Source: an uncultured Candidatus Neoarthromitus sp. (GTDB lineage Bacteria; Bacillota; Clostridia; Clostridiales; Clostridiaceae). Taken from it: DNA of 64,000 bases. Under the pieces are notes generated by a model. It did no database searches and was not told the DNA's origin. It saw nothing but the letters and a program-made list of their open reading frames with translations. Below, one piece after another: positions 26,471-35,321 of this stretch (positions within the stretch are counted from its first letter, which is position 1; each line of letters begins with the position of its first letter). The DNA is taken from NCBI GenBank assembly GCA_937890765.1, contig CALADQ010000004.1:58159-122158 (forward strand). Reading direction: 5' to 3'. The translations under genes were made by a program, and so were the position numbers.

Positions 26471-27229
26471 ATGTTTTTTATTTTAAATAATAGCAAAACG
26501 GGAATGATAGCACAACAACAAAAATTGGATGTAATTTCAAACAATATGGTTAATATAAACACTCATGGTTATAAAAAGTTAGATAGTTCATTTACTAATT
26601 TGGTTTATAGAGATTTGCATTCTAAAGGAATTCCAACAACTCAACAGAAATCATTTTTAGGAACTGGAGTTAAAAATACTGGTGCAACTAGAAATAAATC
26701 TCAAGGTACTCTTCAAATGACAGGAGTTAAAACGGATTTAGCAATTGATGGTGCTGGATTTTTTAAGTTGACTGATGTTGATGGACAAGTTTCTTATACT
26801 AGAAATGGTGCTTTAAATGTTGATATATTTGGACGATTAACCGATAAAGATGGGAATATTGTTGAAGTAACTTACAATGATGGAGTTAATCCTGCAAATA
26901 CAGGACTTACTAATTCGAATTTGGTTGTAGATAAAAATGGATATATTTCAACCAGTGATGGGCAAAGTATTGGAAGAATTAATTTATATGATACAGCAGG
27001 AAGTGATGCTTTAATTTCAAAAGGAGATAATAAATTCGTTCCGGCAAATGAAAGAGTAATAATGTTTCAAGTGAGTTCAGATTTTTTTCAAGGGAATTTA
27101 GAAATGTCAAATGTTGATGTTGGACAAGAAATGACAGATATGATTATGGCACAACGTGCTTATCAAATGGCGAGCAAGGGAGTTACAACAGCGGATGAAA
27201 TGTGGGCTATGCTTAATAATATAAGATAA
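26471..27229 (+). CDS. flgG: Flagellar basal-body rod protein FlgG
   Basis: A 252-residue paralog of the preceding gene. It has the N-terminal SNNMVNINTHGYKK motif, a DGAGFFKLTDVDG central motif and the C-terminal VDVGQEMTDMIMAQRAYQMASKGVTTADEMW. The C-terminal motif is closer to canonical FlgG than that of its neighbour. It forms the distal rod of the flagellum. GGAGG precedes the ATG, and a likely terminator follows, ending the operon. Confidence 0.87.
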   Translation: MFFILNNSKTGMIAQQQKLDVISNNMVNINTHGYKKLDSSFTNLVYRDLHSKGIPTTQQKSFLGTGVKNTGATRNKSQGTLQMTGVKTDLAIDGAGFFKLTDVDGQVSYTRNGALNVDIFGRLTDKDGNIVEVTYNDGVNPANTGLTNSNLVVDKNGYISTSDGQSIGRINLYDTAGSDALISKGDNKFVPANERVIMFQVSSDFFQGNLEMSNVDVGQEMTDMIMAQRAYQMASKGVTTADEMWAMLNNIR

Positions 27230-27238
27230 ATTATATTT

Positions 27239-27286
27239 AAAATATTTTCGTTTTTAAAAATGTATAAAAAATATTTTGATTTTTTG
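27239..27286 (+). terminator. Probable terminator of the flagellar operon
   Basis: Two copies of the self-complementary AAAATATTTT (27239-27248 and 27268-27277) can pair across a 19-base loop, followed by GA and a T run. The stem is all A/T, so the call is moderate. Confidence 0.45.
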
Positions 27287-27342
27287 GTAATATTGTTTTT
27301 GAATACTTGTAAAAAAGATTTGTGTAGTAGGGAGTTTGTTTT

Positions 27343-27681
27343 ATGAAGTTTAAAATGTTTAAGATAGAAGTTTATGTTCCGTATAATTTTACGGATAGAA
27401 TTCGTGAAGTTCTAAATGAAACTGGAGTAGGTAAAGTTGGTAATTATGATAATTGTGTTTGTGTTTCAGAAGTAAAAGGAATGTTCAGACCATTGGAAGG
27501 TTCTAATCCTTATTTGGGTTTAGAAAATGAACTTTGTGAGGTTTTAGAAAATAAAATTGAAACTATTTGTGCTTATGATGAAATAAAAAATGTTGTAACA
27601 GCTATTAAAAAAGTTCATCCATATGATGAGCCGTTGATAAATATTATACCTATTTTAAACATTGAAGATTTTGAAGATTAA
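27343..27681 (+). CDS. NIF3/CutA1-like (YqfO-type) small protein
   Basis: A 112-residue protein matching the PII/CutA-like insert domain of YqfO/NIF3 proteins but standing alone. It has KIEVYVPYNFTDRIREVLNETGVGKVGNYDNCV, a GMFRPLEGSNPYLG segment and a terminal KKVHPYDEPLINIIPI. Such domains form trimers and may bind metal or a nucleotide; no role is established. TAGGGAG precedes the ATG. It has no operon partner, as a tRNA gene follows. Confidence 0.8.
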   Translation: MKFKMFKIEVYVPYNFTDRIREVLNETGVGKVGNYDNCVCVSEVKGMFRPLEGSNPYLGLENELCEVLENKIETICAYDEIKNVVTAIKKVHPYDEPLINIIPILNIEDFED

Positions 27682-27713
27682 TACAAATTTAATTTCATTT
27701 TTAAGATTTTGTA

Positions 27714-27743
27714 TTGAAATTTTAAAATATATTTTAGTATAAT
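27714..27743 (+). promoter_or_regulatory. tRNA promoter
   Basis: TTGAAA (27714-27719) and TATAAT (27738-27743) are 18 bases apart, and the -10 ends 14 bases before the tRNA. Confidence 0.7.
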
Positions 27744-27757
27744 TTATTTTGACATTT

Positions 27758-27834
27758 GCATCTATAGCTCAGTTGGATAGAGTGTTGGACTTCGAATCCA
27801 AAGGTCACAGGTTCGAATCCTGTTAGGTGCGCCA
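27758..27834 (+). tRNA. tRNA-Arg (anticodon TCG)
   Basis: A complete 77-base cloverleaf: acceptor GCATCTA pairs with TAGGTGC, D arm GCTC/GAGT, anticodon stem TTGGA/TCCAA with loop CTTCGAA (anticodon TCG), T arm ACAGG/CCTGT with TTCGAAT loop. The discriminator is G and the 3' CCA is encoded. It reads CGA arginine codons and possibly other CGN codons if U34 is unrestricted. It is a single gene with its own promoter and terminator. Confidence 0.95.
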
Positions 27835-27840
27835 TGATTG

Positions 27841-27880
27841 AAAAGTAGTTCCGATAATGGAACTGCTTTTTTATTTTTTA
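27841..27880 (+). terminator. tRNA terminator
   Basis: A 12-base stem with one G-T wobble (27841-27852 with 27859-27870) is followed by a T-rich tail. Confidence 0.88.
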
Positions 27881-27954
27881 AATTATTACAAAGGTTTTTA
27901 TTTGAGAAATTGTACAAACTAATTCTAAATGTTAGATTTGGTTGGGAGAATTAT

Positions 27955-29274
27955 ATGATAAAACAATTTTTTAAATATTCCATTTCTTCAATGTTTGCAA
28001 TGTTTGTTACTTCTCTCTACACGATTATAGATGGAATTTTTGTTGGAAGAGGAATTGGTGATGTTGGACTAGCTTCTGTTAATATGGTTTTGCCAATTAC
28101 GATAATGTATTTTGGAGTTGCGACTATGTTTGCAGTTGGTGGTGGAAGTATGGTTTCAAAAAGTTTTGGAGAAGGGAATGTAGAAAAGGGACAAAAAATA
28201 TTTGGACAAACAGTAAAGTTAATTTTGATTGTGAGTTTTGCTTTAAGTGCTATTGCTTTTTTGTTTTCAAATTCAATCATGAGTTTAATTGGAGCGAGAG
28301 GAGAAATTTTAATTTACTCGTCTCAATATTTAAAATTCTATTCTTTGTTTTGCAGTGCGAATTTAATAGGAATTGTTTTAAATAGTTTTGTGAGGAATGA
28401 TTACAATCCACGACTTGGAATGATTGCAAATATTTTTGGAGCTGTTGCAAATATAATTTTCGATTATGTGTTTATATTTAAATTGAATTTGGGAATTAAA
28501 GGCGCTGCACTTGCGACAGGTTTGGGACAAATAATAACTATTCTTATTTTAATCAATCATTTTATTTTGAAAATTGGAAATCTTAGATTTAAATATTCGC
28601 AAATTGAATTTGACGTTTTCAAAAATATAGTTTCAATTGGATTCCCATCATTTTTATCTGAAATAACATTTTCTGTTATCATATTTTTCTATAACATCGC
28701 TCTGGTTGTTTTTATTGGGAACAAAGCAGTAACGGCATTCAGCGTTATAAATTATATAAATGCAAATATATATATGATTCTTTTGGGAATGAACTTTGGA
28801 GTTCAGCCTCTTATAAGTTATAGTTTTGGTGCGAAGAATGGAAAAGATATGATAAAGTTCTACGAATTTTTAAAACATTTTGGATTTTTGTTAACGTTGA
28901 TTTACGTTTTGATATCTTTCGTTTTTGGAAATCAGTTAATCGGAATTTTTACAAAAGATTTTGAGATTATAAAAATTGCATATTTTGGTCTTAACGTTTC
29001 CAATTTGGCATTTTTCATTTTAGGAATAAATTTAACGACGAGTGTTTATTATCAGGCGATGCAAATTCCAAAGTATTCAAACATAATTTGTTTGTTTAGG
29101 TCGTTTGTATTTTTGCCAATGAGTTTGGTTGTTCTTGCAAAAATTTTTGGATTAACAGGAATATGGATGAGCCTCATTGCTTCAGAAGGTTTGTCTTTGT
29201 TGTTTATTAATCTTATGGTTCGTGTGAAAAAAGTTACGGAAGATAGTTTGTCAAAAAATGTTTTTAAAGTTTAA
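27955..29274 (+). CDS. MATE-family multidrug/cation antiporter
   Basis: A 439-residue membrane protein with about 12 hydrophobic segments in two halves. The MATE pattern is clear in SMFAMFVTSLYTIIDGIFVGRGIGDVGLASVN near the start and NFGVQPLISYSFGAKNG in the second half. MATE proteins export drugs or metabolites in exchange for Na+ or H+. The frame is open upstream to 27838, but GGGAG immediately before the ATG at 27955 marks the start. It appears to be a single-gene unit; the substrate is unknown. Confidence 0.9.
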   Translation: MIKQFFKYSISSMFAMFVTSLYTIIDGIFVGRGIGDVGLASVNMVLPITIMYFGVATMFAVGGGSMVSKSFGEGNVEKGQKIFGQTVKLILIVSFALSAIAFLFSNSIMSLIGARGEILIYSSQYLKFYSLFCSANLIGIVLNSFVRNDYNPRLGMIANIFGAVANIIFDYVFIFKLNLGIKGAALATGLGQIITILILINHFILKIGNLRFKYSQIEFDVFKNIVSIGFPSFLSEITFSVIIFFYNIALVVFIGNKAVTAFSVINYINANIYMILLGMNFGVQPLISYSFGAKNGKDMIKFYEFLKHFGFLLTLIYVLISFVFGNQLIGIFTKDFEIIKIAYFGLNVSNLAFFILGINLTTSVYYQAMQIPKYSNIICLFRSFVFLPMSLVVLAKIFGLTGIWMSLIASEGLSLLFINLMVRVKKVTEDSLSKNVFKV

Positions 29275-29337
29275 TTATAATAATTACATTAATCTATAAA
29301 TATAAATTTTCCATATTAAAAATTTTAGAGGTGCATT

Positions 29338-30021
29338 TTGAGACAATATTTAATTAAAGACAGAATTATATCTAGAAATTTTTCAAAACGAGAAAATGGT
29401 GTTATAGATTATATAGTCGTTCACGATACAGGAAATTGGGACAAGGGTGCGAGCTTAGATAGGCACTATAGTTTTTTTCAAAATATTTCCGATAATGCAA
29501 GCTATCATTATTTAGTTGGAAATGAAGGAAATGAATACAAAATATACAATTTCATAAGCGAAGAATATAAAGCTTGGCATTGTGGAGATGGAAAAGGGAA
29601 ATATGGCATAAGCAACGGTAACAGTATAGGAATAGGAATTTGCGTAAACAGCGATTCAGATTATAAAAATAATATTTTGGGATTAGCTAGGTTTGCAGCT
29701 GAGTTGTTAATAAAATACGATTTGACAATAGACAGATTGGTTAGGCATTATGATGCGAGCAAAAAAATTTGTCCTGAGTTCATGAGCTTTAATGATTGGA
29801 ATTTGTGGAAAGGATTTTATGATTTAACAAACACAATTGTAAATTGGCTTCAAAGTGGAGCTAACCTCCAAGATATTAATAATGGAATATTGAGCGAATA
29901 CGAAAAATTTCAAGAAAACTATCAAGAAGAAATAGAATTTATAAAAGCTAAAGTTCAAGAAAAATTAAATATTGATAGTGAATTAGATGATGTGTTAAAA
30001 AGCGACGACGAAACAAGATAA
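29338..30021 (+). CDS. N-acetylmuramoyl-L-alanine amidase (Amidase_2)
   Basis: A 227-residue zinc amidase that cuts the bond between muramic acid and the stem peptide. The T7-lysozyme-type zinc ligands are visible as H29 (VVHDTGNW), H137 and C145 (RHYDASKKICPEF), with the same 8-residue spacing as in the phage enzyme. There is no signal peptide. The C-terminal 50 residues are charged and helical with no recognised wall-binding repeat. The start is TTG with GAGGTG upstream. Phage-type or sporulation use are both possible; no phage genes surround it. Confidence 0.87.
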   Translation: MRQYLIKDRIISRNFSKRENGVIDYIVVHDTGNWDKGASLDRHYSFFQNISDNASYHYLVGNEGNEYKIYNFISEEYKAWHCGDGKGKYGISNGNSIGIGICVNSDSDYKNNILGLARFAAELLIKYDLTIDRLVRHYDASKKICPEFMSFNDWNLWKGFYDLTNTIVNWLQSGANLQDINNGILSEYEKFQENYQEEIEFIKAKVQEKLNIDSELDDVLKSDDETR

Positions 30022-30031
30022 ATTTTATTTT

Positions 30032-30062
30032 ACAGGCTATTGTTTTAATAGCCTGTTTTTTA
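30032..30062 (+). terminator. Terminator after amidase
   Basis: A perfect 10-base stem ACAGGCTATT/AATAGCCTGT (30032-30041 and 30047-30056) is followed by a T run. Confidence 0.95.
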
Positions 30063-30140
30063 TATGGAAAAATTTTTAAGTAATTTTAATTCGAAAAATT
30101 AAAATACTAACATTGATTATATTTTTAAGGAGTAGATGTA

Positions 30141-33020
30141 ATGAAATTAAAATGCAGGTTCGTTTTTAATCTTACGATTTTTTTATTTGTTTTTGTGTCA
30201 GTAATTTTATTTACGACTTGTGAGGGCAATGCTTTTTCAAAAATTATAAATAAAGTTGAGATTTTAGATGTTGTAGGAATTAAATTGATTCGTGAAGAAA
30301 TTGAATCCGGAAGATATAAATTGGCTGAAATTCCAAGTAACGTTAATGTTATTGATGCGAAAATTGCAAGCAAAGGTGAACTTTATAAATTTACAAAAGA
30401 AGATGGATTTTTAATTGATTCATCAGGAAATTTTGTTGATAGACTTCAAGAAAAACAATACACATTAGTTTTAAATACAAAAGAGTTGGGAGAGGTCTAT
30501 AAAATTTTAAATAAGACAGAATATGGTTATGCTTCTTTGGATATAAAAGTTGTTTACAATAAGTATAAAAATTCTTTGGAATTAACAAATTCAAATTTAG
30601 CTTTGGGCGATTCTGAAGTAACAATTTTTAAAAGTGATAAAAAAATAGGCGGAACAACATTAAATGGCGAGGGCAAAGGAAGCATTTACATAAATGATTT
30701 GGAGAATTTGGCAACTTCAACTTATACTATTTTGGTTAAGCGTGGTTCAGAAATAATAGGAATAGATGTTTTACATATAAATCCAATTTACAAAGATTTA
30801 GATATAAAAAATAATGTTTCGTTTAACATAGCTTCAAAAATATCAAACAAATTAAATGTTTCTATTAAAGAAGACAGTGGGATTACGCTAAATGATAAAG
30901 TTCAGGTTGCTAGTGTTTACGATGAACAAAATCCAAATGAAAATTTGTTGATGAATTTGGATGTTAACAACAATAATATTTTTGAGTTGAATGGCGAAGT
31001 TATTTTGAAAAGTGCTTTGAAGGATGATAAAAATTATAAAGTTCGTTTGAAAATAAATGGCGTTGAGTTAGATAGTAAAGATGATTGTGATGTACATATT
31101 GAAAGTTCCGATTTTTCAAAAATTAAAGCTAGCGTTGTTGAAAAAGTAGGAAAAGAATTAAGAATTGATTTAAGTGGCGTTGAAAATTTAGATAAGGATA
31201 CTTCAATAGAAGTGATTTCGTTATATGATGTGAGGAATAAGGAGAAAAATTTAATTTCTCCTTCCAAAATAAATAATAAAGTTAATGATGTTTTGCTATT
31301 GGAAAAATTAGAATCGAATAATTCTTATGAAATTTTAATTAAAGTAAATAATTTTATGATTTCACCTATTGGTGTCGAAATAATTAATTTAGATTTGTCA
31401 AACGCTCAAGCACTCACAGATATTATAAGCAATAAAGTTTTTATTTCGCTAGAAAATGCTAAGGGCTTAAAGATAACAGATTCTATTAAAGTTGTCGGGG
31501 TTTTAAAAGATAAAGAGGGAGAACAAAATTTTCTAAAATCAAATTACAATACGTTGATTGAAAAATTAAATGGAACTGTTTTTATAAATCAACCTTTGGA
31601 TACCAAGGGAAATTATTATATAAAATTTAAAATAAATGATGTTGAACTTGACAATGTTTTAAAAGTCACTGTCAACAATAACATATCGTTCAAAGGTGCA
31701 AAGATAATTGGAAAAGTTGCGAGTCAAGAATTAGAAATTTGTTTTAAAAATGTTGACTGCATAAACAACAATGATTTAATAGAAGTTTATAGCGTTTTTG
31801 ATTTGACTGATGTAAATTTTAATTTTCTTGACGAGTCAAAAGAGCGAAAAATTTTTAACAAAAATGGAATTGTGCATTTGAAGGCCTCCCTTTTGCAAGA
31901 AAGAAATTATGGTGCGAAAGTTAAAGTCAATGGAGTTTTGTTTCACGAAACGATTCCCATTTCAATGGACAATGAGAACAAAGTTCAAAATATAAAAGCT
32001 TATTACAACGAAAACAATTTAGTTTTAGATTTAAGTGCGTTGAATTTTTCAAAAGGCGACACCATAGAAATTTTAAATTTGAAACGTTCGCAAGACAATT
32101 TAAATATTATTAGTGATAAAATTTTAAATTTAAATGTTAATGATGATGGTGAACTTGTTATACCATTGAACATAACTTTAAAAAATTCTGGAAAATATAT
32201 AATGACTATTAAGGTAAATAGAAATGGCGTTGAAGAAAAAATAATATTAGAATTTAATAATGACCTAATAGTAAATAAAATTGATAAAGAATCTTCAAAC
32301 GAAAATAATTTTATAGAAGAAAGTAAAGTTGCGATTGATTATACCAAAAATCATAAAGTAAATTTTGAAGCGTTGGAGTTTTTCGAGTTGGGTTTCAAAT
32401 TTAAACACAATTTAAATCCAAAAATGAAATTTAATAAATGCGTTTGCTACATACCAAAAATTAAAACTTCAATTGAAAATGGTTATATTATTGTAGAAAA
32501 TTTAATTCCGTACAAAAAATATCAGAATTTGAAGATTAAAGTTGAAAATGATAATGGTGCTGCGATTGAAATTACAATACCTGAATTTGTTTGTGGAGAA
32601 AGTGAAGATGATTTGAAAAATTTTTTATCTAAAACTTACACGATTTTGAAAAGTGGTTTGCAACAGGAGGAAGATAAATTATTTTTTGCAGATGAGGCTG
32701 AGTTTTGGTTTTGGGAAAATAAAATCCGAAAAAGAGAATGTGATTTAAGAAAATTTGTTTTAGATGTGATGGATGAAAAAGAATTTTTGAAAACTTACGC
32801 AGACAATTCTGAAAGAATAAAGATTTTGTACAAAATAATTTTCGGAATAACTCCAAGCGAACAAAGTTTGAAAGTTTGGATAAATGATTTCAATAAAATT
32901 TCACAAAGTGAAAATGAATACAAAGTTTTCAGAACCATAGCCGAAAAAATGTTTACGAATTTTAATTTTAAATCTTTGGAAAAACAATTGAAAAATGAAA
33001 AACAAAATTCTAAAATCTGA
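30141..33020 (+). CDS. Large secreted repeat protein with degenerate DUF4214-like C-terminus
   Basis: A 959-residue protein. The N-terminus is a signal segment (residues about 8-27); FTTC could be a poor lipobox, but cleavage near GNA is equally possible. Most of the protein is a series of about 100-residue beta-rich modules. They recur with a pattern of polar strand, 'L-x-L-x-x-(hydrophobic)-x-x-L...D-x-I-x-V', then a charged strand (for example near residues 330, 430, 525 and 625). The last 130 residues resemble the DUF4214 domain of the 58621 protein but lack its crisp RDPD motifs. It is probably a surface or matrix protein. It has its own AAGGAG ribosome site. Confidence 0.65.
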   Translation: MKLKCRFVFNLTIFLFVFVSVILFTTCEGNAFSKIINKVEILDVVGIKLIREEIESGRYKLAEIPSNVNVIDAKIASKGELYKFTKEDGFLIDSSGNFVDRLQEKQYTLVLNTKELGEVYKILNKTEYGYASLDIKVVYNKYKNSLELTNSNLALGDSEVTIFKSDKKIGGTTLNGEGKGSIYINDLENLATSTYTILVKRGSEIIGIDVLHINPIYKDLDIKNNVSFNIASKISNKLNVSIKEDSGITLNDKVQVASVYDEQNPNENLLMNLDVNNNNIFELNGEVILKSALKDDKNYKVRLKINGVELDSKDDCDVHIESSDFSKIKASVVEKVGKELRIDLSGVENLDKDTSIEVISLYDVRNKEKNLISPSKINNKVNDVLLLEKLESNNSYEILIKVNNFMISPIGVEIINLDLSNAQALTDIISNKVFISLENAKGLKITDSIKVVGVLKDKEGEQNFLKSNYNTLIEKLNGTVFINQPLDTKGNYYIKFKINDVELDNVLKVTVNNNISFKGAKIIGKVASQELEICFKNVDCINNNDLIEVYSVFDLTDVNFNFLDESKERKIFNKNGIVHLKASLLQERNYGAKVKVNGVLFHETIPISMDNENKVQNIKAYYNENNLVLDLSALNFSKGDTIEILNLKRSQDNLNIISDKILNLNVNDDGELVIPLNITLKNSGKYIMTIKVNRNGVEEKIILEFNNDLIVNKIDKESSNENNFIEESKVAIDYTKNHKVNFEALEFFELGFKFKHNLNPKMKFNKCVCYIPKIKTSIENGYIIVENLIPYKKYQNLKIKVENDNGAAIEITIPEFVCGESEDDLKNFLSKTYTILKSGLQQEEDKLFFADEAEFWFWENKIRKRECDLRKFVLDVMDEKEFLKTYADNSERIKILYKIIFGITPSEQSLKVWINDFNKISQSENEYKVFRTIAEKMFTNFNFKSLEKQLKNEKQNSKI

Positions 33021-33063
33021 AAATTATTTTTATTTTGTGTGTTAGGATACATTTTATAAAATT

Positions 33064-33099
33064 AAAGCATATATCTTAAAATAGATGTGTGCTTTTTTT
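33064..33099 (+). terminator. Terminator after the 959-residue protein
   Basis: A 13-base stem with G-T pairs (33064-33076 with 33083-33095) ends in a T run. Confidence 0.8.
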
Positions 33100-33123
33100 A
33101 TTTCAAAAATTAGGAGATGATCA

Positions 33124-34029
33124 ATGAAAGTAAGTAATATCTCCATTTCAATAAGCGATGGGGAATTATTAGAAATTTTGCAATACTATTTTAAAAGTAA
33201 AAATATTAACATTAAAAGCATCGAGATGTACAAAAATATTGTAATAAAAAATATAAAATATAAAATATTCAACAACATAACTTTAAGTTTGAAATTTCAA
33301 AAAGTTCTTGATAACAAAATTTATATGGAAATTAACAAATTAAGTCTTAGAGGTATGACGATACCAAAATATTTAATTGAATTAATAATTAAATTTGTAC
33401 CGATTAAAATTTTGAAACAGGAGAGGGTCGGAAACAAAATTATTTTTATCATAGATGTAAACAAATATATAGAAAATCTAAATGTGAAATTTATTTTAAA
33501 TAAAATTCTCATAAGTGATGGTCATATAAACTTAAATCTAAATAATATTTTCATAAATAAATCTAAAAATACTTTGAAATTAAAACATGGAGGTGGATTA
33601 TTTTTGAAACTTACACAAACAACTTTGATATTATCAGGCGATGACATAATGTCATTTATAAAAGATTTTGTAAAAATGGATAGCTTTTCGATTTTTGGTG
33701 TAGATGTAAGTCAAGCAATATATTTAAAAGGAATAATTATAAATTCTTTTGAAGTTGGCGACGTTTCCGTTAATATAAAAGACCTTAGAGAAAATCTTCT
33801 CTATGTTCAACTCAAAATTATAAATTCTGTTTTTCCCGGAGTAAATATAGAACACATCCCAATAAAAATTTTTGTAAAAGATTTAATAAAATCATTTAAC
33901 AATTTAAATATGGATTTAGACGTTAATAGCGTGAAATTTATTGATGATTGCATTGAAGTAAAAATAAATAATTTTAAATTTGACATGAAAAGTTTGCCTT
34001 CAAATTCAAACAATATATTTTTAAAATAA
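33124..34029 (+). CDS. Unknown 301-residue protein
   Basis: No family is recognised. The protein has no signal peptide or membrane span. It is rich in I, K, N and L, with alternating hydrophobic residues that suggest long beta strands, for example around residues 35-90 and 170-260. This resembles elongated lipid-binding or tubular beta folds, but that is only an impression. It starts with ATG after TAGGAGATGA and lies between terminators/promoters of its neighbours, so it is probably a single-gene unit. Confidence 0.6.
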   Translation: MKVSNISISISDGELLEILQYYFKSKNINIKSIEMYKNIVIKNIKYKIFNNITLSLKFQKVLDNKIYMEINKLSLRGMTIPKYLIELIIKFVPIKILKQERVGNKIIFIIDVNKYIENLNVKFILNKILISDGHINLNLNNIFINKSKNTLKLKHGGGLFLKLTQTTLILSGDDIMSFIKDFVKMDSFSIFGVDVSQAIYLKGIIINSFEVGDVSVNIKDLRENLLYVQLKIINSVFPGVNIEHIPIKIFVKDLIKSFNNLNMDLDVNSVKFIDDCIEVKINNFKFDMKSLPSNSNNIFLK

Positions 34030-34039
34030 ATTTAGTGTA

Positions 34040-34068
34040 TTTAAAATTTTGCGAAATAAGTCTATAAT
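34040..34068 (+). promoter_or_regulatory. Promoter for dut
   Basis: TTTAAA (34040-34045) and TATAAT (34063-34068) are 17 bases apart, 37 bases before dut. Confidence 0.55.
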
Positions 34069-34105
34069 ATATAATAAATTAGTAAACTGAGGAGAATTTC
34101 AATAA

Positions 34106-34540
34106 ATGTATGATTTAAAAATTAAACTTCTTTATAAAAATTCTAAGATGCCAGAAATTGCACATGAAGGCGATGCAGGAATAGACGTGTTCTCCGTAGA
34201 AGAAAGTCTTGTTAAAGTTGGCGAAATAAAATTAATAAAAACAGGAATAAGTTTGGAATTGCCAAAAGACACAGAAATACAATTAAGACCTAAGAGTGGT
34301 CTTGCTTTAAACCATGGCATAACGCTATTAAATTCACCAGGTACAATAGATGAAGGATATCGTGGTGAAATTATGGTGATTTTAATAAATCATGGTAGGA
34401 ATGATTTTATTGTGAAAGAAGGAATGAAAATAGCACAAATGGTCCTTAAGCCAGTTTACAAAGTTAATTTAGTAAAAACACATGAAATGAATTTGGAAAC
34501 CGAACGAGGGAAAAACGGATTTGGTTCTAGCGGAATTTAA
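34106..34540 (+). CDS. dut: dUTP diphosphatase
   Basis: A 144-residue trimeric dUTPase. The five motifs are visible: GDAGIDVF, RPKSGLA, NSPGTIDEGYRGE (with the catalytic aspartate), a degenerate fourth around GMKIAQMVL, and the C-terminal ERGKNGFGSSG loop. It converts dUTP to dUMP, which keeps uracil out of DNA and supplies thymidylate synthesis. GAGGAG precedes the ATG. Length is normal. Confidence 0.96.
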   Translation: MYDLKIKLLYKNSKMPEIAHEGDAGIDVFSVEESLVKVGEIKLIKTGISLELPKDTEIQLRPKSGLALNHGITLLNSPGTIDEGYRGEIMVILINHGRNDFIVKEGMKIAQMVLKPVYKVNLVKTHEMNLETERGKNGFGSSGI

Positions 34541-34550
34541 TAAGTTTTTA

Positions 34551-34644
34551 GTTACATGATATGTTACTAGATAAAAGTAGGAGAAGATAAGTTCATTCTA
34601 TGTTGTGCTTTACACACATCAGACTTAGCGACATAACATGTAAC
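34551..34644. other. Candidate structured RNA or small inverted-repeat element
   Basis: GTTACATGATATGT (34551-34564) and ACATAACATGTAAC (34631-34644) are complementary at 13 of 14 positions and enclose about 66 bases. Inside, TACT/AGTA (34565-34579 region) can form a small hairpin, TAAGT (34588-34592) pairs with ACTTA (34623-34627), and ATGTTGTG (34600-34607) pairs with CACACAT (34613-34619) with one bulge. The nested pairing suggests a folded RNA, for example a 3' or 5' untranslated element between dut and the DJ-1 gene. Terminal inverted repeats of a tiny mobile element are the alternative. It matches no riboswitch class I know. The rest of the gap (34645-34741) shows nothing further. Confidence 0.5.
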
Positions 34645-34741
34645 AACCCTAATTCTATCATATTTTAATATTTATTTATATACTTAAAATTTAAAAATTC
34701 AAAAATTTGTTTTTCAGATTTTTAAATGGAGGTAAACGTAA

Positions 34742-35287
34742 ATGAAGACATGTATATTTTTGGCTGATGGTTTTGAAGAAATGGAAGCTGTTGGTGTAAT
34801 AGATATTTTAAGAAGAGCAGATATTGAAATAGAGATTGTTTCTATAAAAAATGATTTAGAAGTAGAAGGAGCTCACGGTATAAAATTAATTTGCGATAGA
34901 AAGTTTGAGGAAATGGAATTTTCAGAATTTGTTATGATTATTTTTCCAGGCGGACTTCTTGGAGTTAATAATTTAAAATCTTTTGCTCCAATGAAAGAGG
35001 TTATTAATTATTTTTATTCTAATGACAAATACATTGCAGCTATATGTGCTGCACCTAGTTTATTGGATGAAGCAGGAATTTTAAAAAACAAGAAATTTAC
35101 ATGTTATGAAGGAGTTCAAGAGTTTATAAAGAATGGTATATATTCGAAACAAAAAGTTGTTCAAGACAAAAATATAATAACATCAAATTGTGTTGGTTCT
35201 GTGTTTGATTTTGGTTTTAAATTGGTCGAAATTCTCAAAGGTGAAGATTTAAGAAATTGTGTGGAAGAAAAAATGATAATACAATAA
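34742..35287 (+). CDS. DJ-1/PfpI family protein
   Basis: A 181-residue glutamine-amidotransferase-like protein. It has the DJ-1 N-terminus LADGFEEMEAVGVIDILRRA, a FPGG segment and the nucleophile cysteine C102 in AAICAAPSLL. Relatives (YajL, YhbO, DJ-1) are linked to repair or protection against glycation and oxidative damage; the exact activity is disputed. TGGAGG lies upstream of the ATG. It seems monocistronic. Confidence 0.9.
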   Translation: MKTCIFLADGFEEMEAVGVIDILRRADIEIEIVSIKNDLEVEGAHGIKLICDRKFEEMEFSEFVMIIFPGGLLGVNNLKSFAPMKEVINYFYSNDKYIAAICAAPSLLDEAGILKNKKFTCYEGVQEFIKNGIYSKQKVVQDKNIITSNCVGSVFDFGFKLVEILKGEDLRNCVEEKMIIQ

Positions 35288-35292
35288 AATTC

Positions 35293-35321
35293 TTGTAAAA
35301 ATTTTGTTATATCTATATAAT
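35293..35321 (+). promoter_or_regulatory. Promoter for the 77-residue protein gene
   Basis: TTGTAA (35293-35298) and TATAAT (35316-35321) are 17 bases apart. The predicted leader is about 70 bases and begins with a small ACAATT/AATTGT hairpin. Confidence 0.65.

Noticed and set aside
29338..30021. Remnant prophage lysin
   Set aside because: The enzyme resembles phage amidases, but no holin, structural or integrase genes are near, so a cellular role is at least as likely.
34551..34644. Known riboswitch, SRP RNA or 6S RNA
   Set aside because: None of the conserved core motifs I know for these classes is present, so I kept it as an unnamed candidate only.
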